DNA of 64,000 bases from JALEFZ01 sp038527485 (GTDB taxonomy: Bacteria > Bacteroidota > Bacteroidia > J057): positions 1 to 64,000 of the forward strand of contig JBCBFT010000015.1 in NCBI GenBank assembly GCA_038527485.1, given 5' to 3'. Position numbers and translations under genes: made by a program. Shown here piece by piece: positions 26,774 through 36,450 of this stretch. Position 1 is the first letter of the stretch. The number at the start of each line of letters is the position of its first letter. The notes beneath the pieces are model-generated. The model did no database searches. It saw nothing but the letters and a program-made list of their open reading frames with translations, and was not told the origin of the DNA.

Positions 26774-28306
26774 CTATAGACTTTCCAGGTTCTCTATGTA
26801 CTGCTCCCCCTGTGCCAGCACTTCCTCGACATTCTTCATTCGGCGCAGCGTGGGATACACCATGCCTATGCGTGGGTTTTTGGCGAGTTTGTCTTCATGA
26901 CGTTTATAAAAATGCCAGTATAGGCTATTGAAGGGACAGGCTTTCTCGCCAAACTTCTTGCTCTTGCTGTAGTGACAGCCCTTGCAGTAATCCGACATCT
27001 TATCGATGTAGTTAGCTGAGGAAACATAGGGCTTGGTTCCTACAAGTCCTCCGTCAGCAAACTGAGACATACCGCGCGTATTGGTGATCTCTACCCATTG
27101 GATGGCATCTATGTAGATCCCCAGATACCATGCGTCCAACTCGTCGGGATGCACACCTGCAAGCAAGGCAAAATTGCCTGTCACCATCAGACGCTGGATA
27201 TGATGCGCATACGCATTGTCCAGGGAATTTTGAATGGCATGACGAAGGCAGCTCATCTTGGTCTCACCCGTCCAAAACCAACTGGGAAGCTTATTGGTAT
27301 GATTGAAATAATTGCGATCCTCATACTCTGGCATGTGCGCCCAGTACACACCCCGCATGTACTCTCGCCATCCGATGATCTGCCGCACGAAGCCCTCAAT
27401 CTGCGCAATGTCAATCTTGTCTTGATTGGCTTCCCATGCAGCAACGGTTCGCTCTACCACTTCCAGCGGAGACAAGATCTTGCTATTGAGGGGGAAGGAA
27501 ATGCGCGCGTGAAACAAGGACCAGTATTGCTTGGTCATGGAATCCTGATATGTCCCAAAGTGGGGCAAACATTCATCAATGAAAAAATCAAGCGCCTCCA
27601 ATGCCTCTTTTCTTGTCACAGGCCAGATAAAATTTTCTGGATCGATTTTGCCTATCGTCTCTACACCTTGCCCTTCAATTACTCCTACCAGTTCCTTTAC
27701 ATCGTGATGAAAGGATAAAGGAACGGGAATGGGAATAGCACCGTCATACTTATTTCGGTTATTCGCATCGTAGTTCCATTTCCCAGTAACAGGCTGTGTC
27801 TCAGTCTCCATCATGATGTGGTACTTCTTCCGCATCTTGCGATAAAAGGACTCCATCAGATAGGTTTTTTTTCCTTGGAACATCTCCTTCAGATCCTCTC
27901 GCCCGGTTAGAAAATGCTCCGTAGAAACTGCCTGGGTAGCTATCGAGAGGTGCTCACAGTAGGCACGCATTTGTTCGTCTAGTCGATACTCGTCAGGTAG
28001 CTGATACTCGAATCTTTCGATTGGATGAGCTTCGATCAGGCGATCGATATTTTGAGGGATATCGTGCAGGTTATTCGGATCATCCAGTTTGAGGTAAACA
28101 AACTGGTGTCCTTCAGCTTTTCTTTCACTGGTAAAAGCACGCATAGCCGCAAAAAAAGCCACGACCTTTTGAATATGATGCTTTACATAGTCCGTTTCCT
28201 GACGCACTTCCATCATCACAAATATCACATCCTCTTCTACCTGCTGGAACCAGCTATGTTGGGCGTTTAGCTGATCTCCTAGAATCAATCTCAGTGTATG
28301 CGGCAT
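26774..28306 (-). CDS. FeS-type bacterial cryptochrome/photolyase (FeS-BCP, (6-4) photolyase-like)
   Basis: A 510-aa flavoprotein that likely repairs (6-4) UV photoproducts with light. It opens with RLILGDQLNAQHSWF, the start typical of the prokaryotic (6-4) branch, has an N-terminal Rossmann antenna domain (about 1-140) and a helical FAD domain with GWREYMRGVYWAHMP, RHAIQNSLDNAYAHHIQRLM and the QWVEITNTRGMSQFADGG stretch. Four cysteines for a [4Fe-4S] cluster are visible: one in MSCLRHA and three in DYCKGCHYSKSKKFGEKACPFN. ATG 28306 was preferred to a GTG four codons upstream. A single gene in this window. Confidence 0.92.
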   Translation of the reverse strand: MPHTLRLILGDQLNAQHSWFQQVEEDVIFVMMEVRQETDYVKHHIQKVVAFFAAMRAFTSERKAEGHQFVYLKLDDPNNLHDIPQNIDRLIEAHPIERFEYQLPDEYRLDEQMRAYCEHLSIATQAVSTEHFLTGREDLKEMFQGKKTYLMESFYRKMRKKYHIMMETETQPVTGKWNYDANNRNKYDGAIPIPVPLSFHHDVKELVGVIEGQGVETIGKIDPENFIWPVTRKEALEALDFFIDECLPHFGTYQDSMTKQYWSLFHARISFPLNSKILSPLEVVERTVAAWEANQDKIDIAQIEGFVRQIIGWREYMRGVYWAHMPEYEDRNYFNHTNKLPSWFWTGETKMSCLRHAIQNSLDNAYAHHIQRLMVTGNFALLAGVHPDELDAWYLGIYIDAIQWVEITNTRGMSQFADGGLVGTKPYVSSANYIDKMSDYCKGCHYSKSKKFGEKACPFNSLYWHFYKRHEDKLAKNPRIGMVYPTLRRMKNVEEVLAQGEQYIENLESL

Positions 28307-28466
28307 ACTTTTTTTCACAAAACTGATCCTCCCTCAGATTGTTTGCAGACGCTTTCTACTGATATACAGTTAGTTTCTGACATATTTACACATGGAAATA
28401 TTTTCATTATTTATACAAATTTTGTATATTCTTAAATGAGAACATCCCCACACTAATTGAAACAAT

Positions 28467-28970
28467 ATGAAAAATTGGACACTACTACTTGCTTTGCTTC
28501 TGGGGACTATGAGTTTCGGATTAGCCCAGAAGACAAAAGAGGAGAAGGAATTTGTGGCGATCAAGAAAATTATTACTCAGGAAACGAATGCATTCTTTAG
28601 CAGGGACTATGATGCTTGGGCTTCATGCTTCTTACATGTACCCGAGTCGCTTCAGGCATGGTCCAACCCAGACGGCTCGTATACAGCTTCAGTAGGATGG
28701 GAGTTGATTGATTTGCAGGGAAGGATGGTCATTGACAATAGTGAGCCGCTGACTAACTTGGTTTATAGAGATAACTTTACCTATCGATATTATGGAGAAG
28801 GTGCCTATGTTACTTTTGATCAATATCTAGGGGATAAAGCCTTGGTCCAGCCTAGCAAGGAAGTACGCGTCCTAGAAAAAGTAAATGGAGAATGGAAGAT
28901 CATTTGCGTCGCTGCTTTTGGTGATTACTCGGATGCAGCTACACAGCAAGCGAGTAACCGCAACCGATGA
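28467..28970 (+). CDS. secreted NTF2-like (SnoaL/DUF4440-like) protein
   Basis: A 167-aa exported protein (signal peptide about 1-20, ending SFGLAQ). The mature part has the NTF2-like cone fold pattern: a long helix (EEKEFVAIKKIITQETNAFFSRDYDAWASCF), then beta strands including FTYRYYGEGAYVTFDQYLG and a closing VRVLEKVNGEWKIICVAAFGDYS. The last motif is highly typical of DUF4440/SnoaL-like proteins. Enzymatic and ligand-binding roles both occur in the fold; the role here is unknown. The gene ends about 85 bp before a strong terminator. Confidence 0.75.
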   Translation: MKNWTLLLALLLGTMSFGLAQKTKEEKEFVAIKKIITQETNAFFSRDYDAWASCFLHVPESLQAWSNPDGSYTASVGWELIDLQGRMVIDNSEPLTNLVYRDNFTYRYYGEGAYVTFDQYLGDKALVQPSKEVRVLEKVNGEWKIICVAAFGDYSDAATQQASNRNR

Positions 28971-29054
28971 AAAAGAGTTCCCATCATGTTACCCTTAGGT
29001 AGCCATCTTCATTTATCAATCTACCTCCTTATTGACCCACCCATTTGTTCAAAA

Positions 29055-29088
29055 CAGGCTTCACCTCCCCAGTGAAGCCTGAATTTTT
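29055..29088. terminator. rho-independent terminator
   Basis: A perfect 10-bp stem CAGGCTTCAC/GTGAAGCCTG with a 7-nt loop, followed on the plus strand by AATTTTT. A TTTT run also follows on the minus strand, so it can serve both the NTF2-like gene and the convergent small membrane protein gene. Confidence 0.85.
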
Positions 29089-29119
29089 CATGTACAGATA
29101 GGATAGAAAAAACGTGGAC

Positions 29120-29491
29120 CTACAGGTCTACATTGTCTAGTAGATACATGATGAATAGGTAGAGGGCATATAGTACCACAAGCGAACCGATCAGAGAGAT
29201 CAACCAACCAAATACAGGGACAAAATTCCCTACGATGCCGATGACAATCCCTGCAAAGCCAATGATGATGATCTTTCGAAGCTCCGCTTCTACCGCTGCA
29301 TCTGACTTACCCAGTTTTTTGCTGATTTTTTTCGATAGCTTATCCATCTTCTTCATGAGCTTTTGCTGACGCTTGGTGAGCTTCTGCGAAGATTGGACCT
29401 TGGCGGGCGTGTAGGATGAGGCAGTTCCTGCTGTCACTGTCGAGAGGGTGAAGCCTAAGATCAATGACAGAAAAAGTAATATTCGTTTCAT
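29120..29491 (-). CDS. small exported membrane protein
   Basis: A 123-aa protein not assigned to a named family. It has a signal peptide (about 1-22, ending STVTAG), a very basic Lys-rich helix (SQKLTKRQQKLMKKMDKLSKKISKKLG), and two C-terminal hydrophobic segments (IIIIGFAGIVIGIVGNFVPVFGWLISLIG and a following helix). Proteins of this layout (signal, basic helix, hydrophobic hairpin) are common and uncharacterised in Bacteroidota. It is probably an inner-membrane protein whose basic part may touch the membrane surface. Single gene before the AAA+ ATPase. Confidence 0.65.
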   Translation of the reverse strand: MKRILLFLSLILGFTLSTVTAGTASSYTPAKVQSSQKLTKRQQKLMKKMDKLSKKISKKLGKSDAAVEAELRKIIIIGFAGIVIGIVGNFVPVFGWLISLIGSLVVLYALYLFIMYLLDNVDL

Positions 29492-29777
29492 AATAAGTGA
29501 ATTTGATTACACGGTGATGATTGTTGTGCTCAAAAGAACGTCTGTAGTAGAAAAATCATGCTACCTATGTAGTGACCCTTATTTTTACAGAAAAGGTGCT
29601 TAATCCATCTTAAAGTACTGAAATTAATTCATCCCTTTTCACAATGTTAGGCACCTTGTCCGTGAACATCAATATTTTGTCACTAAAACAAAAAGGAATA
29701 CCCTGTGAAAGGTACTCCTTAGTACTTGTATCAAAATAAGTGAAGGTCTATAACCATCGCTTACTATATACATTCTG
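29492..29777. other. intergenic DNA between small membrane protein and AAA+ gene
   Basis: 286 bp with no ORF and no clear structure; contains the leader of the small membrane protein gene and the 3' end of the ATPase transcript. Confidence 0.3.
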
Positions 29778-31724
29778 CTAGCCTCGTACGCGAATCTTGA
29801 GTTCTTCTACTTTTTCTAACACTTCTTGACGAGACATTTCTCGAAAGCGCTGGGGCAACAATTCTTTGGACGTACATTCCAAAACAGCGGAGTACTCCAT
29901 CAGCTCGATTTCCTCAGGATAAGTAGGAGGTAAGAAGTCATTGAAAACCTGCACGATGATGTCAACATTTACATGTTCAAGGCCCAGACTCGCAGCTTTA
30001 AACTTGGCGCGCGTCAGTGCAGCTTCCATATCCGCCCCCGACCTGACCGTAATATCTTCAAAGAATTCTTCATCGAACTCGTCCATCTCAAGATACGAAA
30101 GGCCTGTCTTGCGGAGCATCACTTGCAACAACTCGCGCTTCTCATCCAATGTCTCAGGATAAAACAGTCCAATATGTTCTTCGGCACGCCCTTGTCGCTT
30201 GAAGTCCACAGGCATCAAGTCAGGTCGAGCCGTCACGAGGAACCAAATGATCTTTCCCCTGTTTTCTGTATCACTCATGAAAGTCGCCAGCATAGAGAAA
30301 ATACGGCTATTCACCCCGCTGCTTCCGTCGTTGCTACGATTACCCAAATAAGCATCTGCCTCATCGATCATCACGGCTACAGGCGCCATCGCCTTGAGGA
30401 TTTTCAACACCTTTTGAAGGTTGCCCTCGGACTGTCCGACATACATGCCACGGAAGTTCTTTAGGATGACCATCGGGATGCCTACATCATTGGCAAATGA
30501 ACGGATCATAAAGGTTTTACCCGTTCCTACAGGCCCTGATACGAGATAGCCCATCGGCATGACATCAGGGCGGGCGTTGCCCAAGGCATTCGCGGCGTCT
30601 CGCAAGTGCTTCTTGGCTTGTGCGTGACCTGCGACATCGTCCAGAGAAAACTTGGTTTCAACAAATTCCAGCAGACCGCCTGCCTCTGATTCGATCATCT
30701 CCTTCTTCTTCTTGGTCAGATCGTCATTGGTAAAAGGCAACTTATTTTTCGCAGCCTCTGACATGATAGTCTTAAGCTGAACAATCCCAAGACCTGCTGT
30801 ATTTTTAGAGAGGACATCCAGATCCATTTCAAATAGCCCCACACTGTCAGGATGCGTTTTAAAGAAATGCTCGATGAAACTCCTTCTCTCTAGTTCATTG
30901 GGGTAGGGAATACTGATCTCGTGTGTATATGGGTTGCGCACGTACTGATCGTCGATGGTATTGATGTTTTCTACCAATACAACCACCATCATATCAGATC
31001 CCAAAAATTGCTCATCCTTGGCCCATTTTTGTAAAAAAACTAAGGCCATCTTCTCATCGGGACGCAAACTCTCACCCTGTGAGATCAGTGTTTCTGCATA
31101 ATCTACAGTAAATGCGATGGATTTAGGACTCTTCGTTTGAGCTTCCAATCCCTGGATACGCTTTTCAAATTTTTGTTTGATTTTGGCATCCGCAGTATTA
31201 AAATCTGGGAGCGTGATGCTCATGAAGCGATCCACTACATCATCTTCTTTGGATTTATTGCCAGAGAGGGCGCGGATACGTTTTTGGAGATGCTCAATCA
31301 GGTACTTGATCGTATTCTGATTGAGGGTGACGTCAAAGTACTTATCCAATGCATAGAAAGCATCTCCAGGAGAACGACCCAACTTGGTGCCGGGTCCACC
31401 AGATAGTTCAGAAAGCATCTCAAGGGTACTCTCCACATCATGGCGCATTTTACTTTCGCCACCAAAGCGCGTATCATCCTTGAATCGGATGCCTGCTGCA
31501 CGGTCGTAGTTGATGACGATATCTTTTCCACGAAATAACTCACGATTAAGAAAATCTCGTATGCGTAGATACTCTGATTTACCTTCGCGCTCTACACGTA
31601 CGAAATCATTGATATTGCCGTGTATGATAAATTGTGAAACGTTTTCAGATAGATATTTGCGTTTGATCTCATAGACCCACTCAGGAACGATCAACTTGGG
31701 TTTTGCAGGTGTCTCTGTTGACAT
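29778..31724 (-). CDS. AAA+ ATPase with long N-terminal domain
   Basis: A 648-aa cytoplasmic ATPase. The C-terminal AAA+ module has Walker A GPVGTGKT near residue 395, Walker B VAVMIDEAD near residue 448, a sensor region IIWFLVTARPDLMPVDF with the R-finger-type RQGRAEEH, and the small lid domain. Residues 1-330 form a second, degenerate AAA-like half (HGNINDFVRV, IAFTVDYAETLI, DMMVVVLVENI) without a P-loop, the layout of Ycf46-like proteins. These ATPases probably remodel proteins; the client is unknown. The gene is divergent from the CHAT-like TPR gene with about 535 bp between them. Confidence 0.85.
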   Translation of the reverse strand: MSTETPAKPKLIVPEWVYEIKRKYLSENVSQFIIHGNINDFVRVEREGKSEYLRIRDFLNRELFRGKDIVINYDRAAGIRFKDDTRFGGESKMRHDVESTLEMLSELSGGPGTKLGRSPGDAFYALDKYFDVTLNQNTIKYLIEHLQKRIRALSGNKSKEDDVVDRFMSITLPDFNTADAKIKQKFEKRIQGLEAQTKSPKSIAFTVDYAETLISQGESLRPDEKMALVFLQKWAKDEQFLGSDMMVVVLVENINTIDDQYVRNPYTHEISIPYPNELERRSFIEHFFKTHPDSVGLFEMDLDVLSKNTAGLGIVQLKTIMSEAAKNKLPFTNDDLTKKKKEMIESEAGGLLEFVETKFSLDDVAGHAQAKKHLRDAANALGNARPDVMPMGYLVSGPVGTGKTFMIRSFANDVGIPMVILKNFRGMYVGQSEGNLQKVLKILKAMAPVAVMIDEADAYLGNRSNDGSSGVNSRIFSMLATFMSDTENRGKIIWFLVTARPDLMPVDFKRQGRAEEHIGLFYPETLDEKRELLQVMLRKTGLSYLEMDEFDEEFFEDITVRSGADMEAALTRAKFKAASLGLEHVNVDIIVQVFNDFLPPTYPEEIELMEYSAVLECTSKELLPQRFREMSRQEVLEKVEELKIRVRG

Positions 31725-32259
31725 ATAGGATAAAAAATTGAGGTGCTACAACTTGCTTACCAAACGAATAGAAAACATTTGCTTTGACAGCTGTTTTGCA
31801 TCGTTTAGTCTAAAGACGGAAAGGGATTATGAAGGTCCCAATATATGAAAGTAAATTAAGGAATTATTTGCTCCTATTGACGAGAGAGAGGGGGAAAAAT
31901 TGTATTCGTAGGAGGAAGCGTCTGAAAATGTTGTGATTTCCCTTTCGCTACAAAAAGATATCCTGCCTCTTACACTTTTTTCTCAAGAGAAAAGATAAAA
32001 TGAATAGGTAGATCTAAATTGTTCGATAATCGGGATCGTGTGGGACCTACAATTAATAGAAAATTGAACTGATTCTTATAAGAGTAGAAAAGTGGACGAA
32101 TCGACTGAAAACGAAGCCTTTCAGCAGATTCTCTTCCATTGTTTACATGACTTTAGCCGTAGAAGCCCTTGAATTAACCAGTTAGCCTAGATCTAATCAT
32201 AAGTGTAACTTTAATTAGCTACATTTGAAATAATCCTGTTGTTCAAGATTTTACACCTG
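31725..32259. other. shared upstream region of AAA+ and CHAT-TPR genes
   Basis: 535 bp, AT-rich, no ORF. It holds a good TAnnTTTG box for the rightward gene (32220-32227). No clear box was seen for the leftward gene. Confidence 0.5.
32220..32227 (+). promoter_or_regulatory. Bacteroidota -7 box (TACATTTG)
   Basis: A perfect TAnnTTTG match 32 bp before the chosen ATG of the CHAT-TPR gene. No good -33 TTG lies at the right spacing, so the call is moderate. Confidence 0.5.
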
Positions 32260-35200
32260 ATGACAAATAAGCCTACGATACCCCAAATTCTTCTGATCCC
32301 TACTTTGCCTTCAAAAGCAGAGGAATCTGATGCAAACCAGATCGTAGATCAAGAGATAAAGGGAATCAAGGAGATTTTAGAAACATCTGTAGCGGATGAA
32401 GAATTCAAGCTACAAGTACTAGGAGAGAACCTTCCGAGCAAAACGCTCCTTACCCAGAATTCTTTGAAGGATGTGTCTGTTGTACACATTCACGCTTATC
32501 ATACCCGCGAAGGAGCATGGACAGTAGGCACCTCCAGTGATCATATCGCTATCCCGACGGCTACCTTATATCGCCAACTCTCTCAGGTTCGCAATCTTCA
32601 ACTCTGTATCCTCACAGGTCTAGAAAAGGATGATCCCGTCGTAGAACTCTTGGAAGCACAAGTTCCCATTCTACTCGTCCTTGGCAAGGAACTCAACCCC
32701 ACCTCTATCGTCGAGATGTACTATCGTCTCCTCTTACGTGGTCGGAGCCTTCGTCAGGCGTTTCAAGAGTTGGGGTACAAAGGATATAAGGGGCTCAAGC
32801 AGATTGAGGTCAGTCTTCATCCCAAAGATCGTCATCTAGTATGGGACAAGAAATTGTATGGGGCCTTTCCCACATGGCGAAAAGCACTGATCGTACGAGG
32901 ACAGGCTCGACGCCTACTCTCATGGAGGCTACGCAATCCGCTCCTACAAAAAGGGATCGTACGTAAGTTGGAGCCTACCCAAAAAACTGAAGAAAAGATT
33001 CCACCTGCTATCAAGCAAGCCGAATCCAAAAAACAACCCATAGAGAAAGTAACACCGCCCCCTCCAAAGGAGACAAAACCAAAGGCGGTAACCGAACAGC
33101 CCGTAGTCAAGACTACTTCCTCCAAGGTAGCGACGCCCAAAGCAGAGGCCGTCACACCTCCGCCGGTCAAAGTCAATAATCCAAAGATTACAAAAGACGC
33201 TAAGACCAAACAGGCGGAACCCGTCACGCCCAAAACACCAAAGAAAAAAGCACCTACAACCACTACCTATAAGCCTAAGGTTCGGGATTTCACACCCAAA
33301 AAGGAAAAACAGTCTACAACAACTGCGAAGAAAAATCCTCGCCCTAACATACAGGACCCTAAAGCTCCTAATCCGCTGATATCTAAGGATGCAAAAAAAG
33401 CTCCTGTCGGTCCGAAGGCAAAGCCAAAAAAGAAAAAGTCGGCTCCTATAGCTACTCCTGTAAAGGGGCCTAAGCAGAAACGGCAAACACGCTTGACATG
33501 GGTGGCCATGATCCTTCTACTTCTCGGTGCAGGAGGAGGAACTTATTTCTACTATGGTGATACTTGGGGTGCCAATGGGGCTGCTGCCATCGCATCTCCT
33601 TGTCCATTTCCCGCAGACGAAGTCCAGTACTGTGTGCTTGTGGCACCTTTTCATGAGGAAGGAACTTGTAGCAATGGTCAACCTGAACTGGAAACGGATA
33701 TCGTGCGAATGCTCAAATCCCTCAAGACGAAAGAAGGCATCCGATTGATGGTTCGCTATGAACCCAGCCTATGTCTAGAGGAGACGGATGATCTTTCCTC
33801 TTATCTATCTGCTTGTCATACAGACCTCGTCATTGCTGGTACTTGGCAAAGTGGAATCAGTCCTCAAGATCTTTCTCTTAAGGTTCAATATGCCACAAAA
33901 AATACCTATCAAGAGCGTTTGTTCTTGGATGGAAAAGGAGCAAGAACTGAATTCCAGGGTCCGCTTCCAGGTCTTTTGACTGATGTCGTCTTGGGTGATC
34001 TAAAGAATCTGGTCTACTGGGCTTCGGCCATCAAGCAACAACGCGCGGGCTACTTCGATGATGCAGTAGCTACGCTGGAAAAAATTGATCAGGACCGACA
34101 AAAAATCAAGCCACTCGTCATCTTTATGTTGACTCAAGGCCTGATTCAGGGAGGGAGATACCAGCGTGCCTTAGATAAATTTGAGGAATTATTAGCTGAA
34201 GAACCTCAGAACGCCACTTACTATAGCGACAGAGCAGCTATCTGGGAGCAAATGGAGTGGTACACAAAAGCTATGGCAGATTATAATCAGGCTTTATCGC
34301 TTGATCCTGAAAATACCAATATCAAAGTAAGTCGTGGTTTGCTGTTTGCGAAGCTAGGCCAACACCAAGCGGCTTTACAAGAGATCAATGAACTCCTGGA
34401 AAAGTACCAGGATGTTGCAGCACTTTACACCTACAAAGGGCAAGTATATGAGGGAATGAAAAACTACCGCGCGGCACTGCAAAACTATGAGAAAGCGCTA
34501 TCATTTGACGTGCAAAATGCAGATGTCCTTTTTCAAAAAGCACATGTCTTAGATGCTCTTGATCGTAAGGAAGAAGCTGCACAGGTGATTGAACAGACAC
34601 TTTTGATCCAACCTCAGCATACAGAGGCCAATCTCTTTGAAGGCGATATGCTCTCCAAGGAGCACCTATGGGAGGAAGCCATCGAATCATACAACCTGGT
34701 CATTGCACGCTATCCCTCGGGACAAGCCTTCGTCGCGCGTGCAAACGCTTTTGATGCCTTGGATAATACAGCCGCTGCCTTGGACGACCTCGCAGAAGCC
34801 ACAAAAATCCAACCTACGTTAGCAGAGGCATGGCGTATGAGCGGGAAGTTGCTGGGAGAAAGCGGTAGAAACCGCGAGGCCGTAGAAAAGCTATCGCGTG
34901 CCATCGACTTGCGTGCAGGCAATGCAGAGATTTATTGTCTGCGTGCCCAAATCTACACGCAAGCCTCTGAATACAATAAAGCGAGTGCGGACTATACCCA
35001 GGCACTGGAAATCTCACCTAATCTGGCCAAAGCTTACTATGGCCGTGCCATCCTCAATCTCGAAAAAGGGAATCAGCCTGCAGCCTTACAAGATGTGGCA
35101 GAAGCCATTCGTCTAGCACCTTCTGATCCTGCTCCCCTACTTGTACGGGCACGTATCTACAGCGAACTAGCAGAAGACGAAAAAGCAAGTGAAGACATAC

Positions 35201-36348
35201 GCCGTGTCATTGCCTTGAATCCCAATGAGCCTGACGCCTACTTCTTTAGAGGCTTGGTCACTCTTCGCAAAGGAGATGCAAAAGCAGCAGAAGTAGATTT
35301 CGAACGTGCCATCTCTCTAGGTGGAGCAAGCATAGACGCTGCCCTTTATTTGGGAGATGCAGCACTCAAAGACAAACAATGGCCTCGTGCTTTGTCTTAT
35401 TACAACCAAGCGGTAGAGCTCGCACCTGCCTCAGCAGCTCCCTACCGAAAGAGAAGTCAATATTTTGTGGCGCTCAAACAGTTCAAAGATGCATTAGCGG
35501 ATTACAACACATTGATGGAGCTTCAAGAGTCTCCCGATCTGACAGACTACCTGCAGCGAGGCAGGATATACGAAGCATTGGGAAAACATAATGAGGCATT
35601 GATCGATTACAACAAAGCCTTGAGATTGTCTCCAGATCGAGCAGACATCCACTGCCAAAAAGGAAGTTTATACCTCTCAACAGGAAAGCTCAATAAAGCG
35701 CAGGAAGAGTTGGCAAAGGCAATGAAGCTGGACCCGACCTCTGCCATGCCGTACTATTTCAAAGGATTGCTACATCTCGATCCCAAACCTGAAACCAATG
35801 ATTCTGAAAAGGCATTGGCAGCCTTTGATCAAGCGATTCTATTAGATTCTACATTTGCCGACGCCTACAACAAAAAAGGAGAACTCCTCCTCAAAGAAGA
35901 AGTATATGACGAAGCTCTTAAATACCTGCGCAAAGCCATCCGATTGGATGATACCCATGCAGATGCCTACACCAACTTGGCCCACATCGCACGTAAAGCA
36001 GGAAATTATGCGCTCGCCATGGATCAGTATACAAGAGCCATCACATGCAATCCCGCACAGCCTGATGCCCTCTACTACAGAGGATTCCTTCACGCCCTCA
36101 ATGGAAATTATTCACTGGCCTTGGCAGATATAAATAAATCGTTGGAAGTCAAGCCAGGAGATGGCCTGCGATATGGTACACTCGCCAAGATCTACGCCCA
36201 AATGCGGAACAAATCGGATATGCTGACTTATCTGAAACTCGCATTGGAGAATGGATATCCTGCCTTCGAGCTGAAGAAAGATCCTGCTTTCTCTCCTTAC
36301 CAAAATGAAGCAGAGTTTCAGGCATTGGTAGGGACGGTGGATAGCTAG
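32260..36348 (+). CDS. giant membrane protein: CHAT-like domain, Lys/Pro/Thr linker, TM helix, TPR array
   Basis: A 1362-aa single-pass membrane protein. Residues 1-235 look like a CHAT (caspase-like) peptidase domain: SVVHIHAYHT resembles the catalytic-His strand and LQLCILTGLEKDD the catalytic-Cys strand, but the Cys is not at the usual place, so activity is doubtful. Residues 240-405 are a low-complexity linker rich in Lys, Pro and Thr. A TM helix follows (WVAMILLLLGAGGGTYFYYG, about 412-432). Residues 445-580 hold a small domain resembling TolB-like N-terminal folds (EVQYCVLVAPFHE). The remaining 780 residues are about 20 TPR repeats (for example YYGRAILNLEKGN, ADYNKALRLSP). By the positive-inside rule, the CHAT part is cytoplasmic and the TPRs periplasmic. 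ATG 32260 was chosen over a TTG seven codons upstream. Confidence 0.8.
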   Translation: MTNKPTIPQILLIPTLPSKAEESDANQIVDQEIKGIKEILETSVADEEFKLQVLGENLPSKTLLTQNSLKDVSVVHIHAYHTREGAWTVGTSSDHIAIPTATLYRQLSQVRNLQLCILTGLEKDDPVVELLEAQVPILLVLGKELNPTSIVEMYYRLLLRGRSLRQAFQELGYKGYKGLKQIEVSLHPKDRHLVWDKKLYGAFPTWRKALIVRGQARRLLSWRLRNPLLQKGIVRKLEPTQKTEEKIPPAIKQAESKKQPIEKVTPPPPKETKPKAVTEQPVVKTTSSKVATPKAEAVTPPPVKVNNPKITKDAKTKQAEPVTPKTPKKKAPTTTTYKPKVRDFTPKKEKQSTTTAKKNPRPNIQDPKAPNPLISKDAKKAPVGPKAKPKKKKSAPIATPVKGPKQKRQTRLTWVAMILLLLGAGGGTYFYYGDTWGANGAAAIASPCPFPADEVQYCVLVAPFHEEGTCSNGQPELETDIVRMLKSLKTKEGIRLMVRYEPSLCLEETDDLSSYLSACHTDLVIAGTWQSGISPQDLSLKVQYATKNTYQERLFLDGKGARTEFQGPLPGLLTDVVLGDLKNLVYWASAIKQQRAGYFDDAVATLEKIDQDRQKIKPLVIFMLTQGLIQGGRYQRALDKFEELLAEEPQNATYYSDRAAIWEQMEWYTKAMADYNQALSLDPENTNIKVSRGLLFAKLGQHQAALQEINELLEKYQDVAALYTYKGQVYEGMKNYRAALQNYEKALSFDVQNADVLFQKAHVLDALDRKEEAAQVIEQTLLIQPQHTEANLFEGDMLSKEHLWEEAIESYNLVIARYPSGQAFVARANAFDALDNTAAALDDLAEATKIQPTLAEAWRMSGKLLGESGRNREAVEKLSRAIDLRAGNAEIYCLRAQIYTQASEYNKASADYTQALEISPNLAKAYYGRAILNLEKGNQPAALQDVAEAIRLAPSDPAPLLVRARIYSELAEDEKASEDIRRVIALNPNEPDAYFFRGLVTLRKGDAKAAEVDFERAISLGGASIDAALYLGDAALKDKQWPRALSYYNQAVELAPASAAPYRKRSQYFVALKQFKDALADYNTLMELQESPDLTDYLQRGRIYEALGKHNEALIDYNKALRLSPDRADIHCQKGSLYLSTGKLNKAQEELAKAMKLDPTSAMPYYFKGLLHLDPKPETNDSEKALAAFDQAILLDSTFADAYNKKGELLLKEEVYDEALKYLRKAIRLDDTHADAYTNLAHIARKAGNYALAMDQYTRAITCNPAQPDALYYRGFLHALNGNYSLALADINKSLEVKPGDGLRYGTLAKIYAQMRNKSDMLTYLKLALENGYPAFELKKDPAFSPYQNEAEFQALVGTVDS

Positions 36349-36384
36349 TATCAGGACTTACCAAACGCGAAAGCACCTATCCAT

Positions 36385-36430
36385 AAATGTTCTGCGGAGC
36401 TCAATGACTACGCAGGACATTTCATTTTTT
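36385..36430 (+). terminator. rho-independent terminator of the CHAT-TPR gene
   Basis: A 12-bp stem AAATGTTCTGCG/CGCAGGACATTT (one G-U pair) with a 14-nt loop, followed by CATTTTTT, 37 bp after the stop codon. Confidence 0.8.
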
Positions 36431-36450
36431 CTTCTCGCTGTAAACTTAAG

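Noticed and set aside
27098..27718. 206-codon ORF antisense to the photolyase gene
   Set aside because: Overlaps a full-length, motif-complete photolyase; not a real gene.
32944..33486. Cys/Phe/Arg-rich ORF antisense to the CHAT-TPR linker
   Set aside because: Arises from the Lys/Pro/Thr-rich codons of the linker on the other strand.
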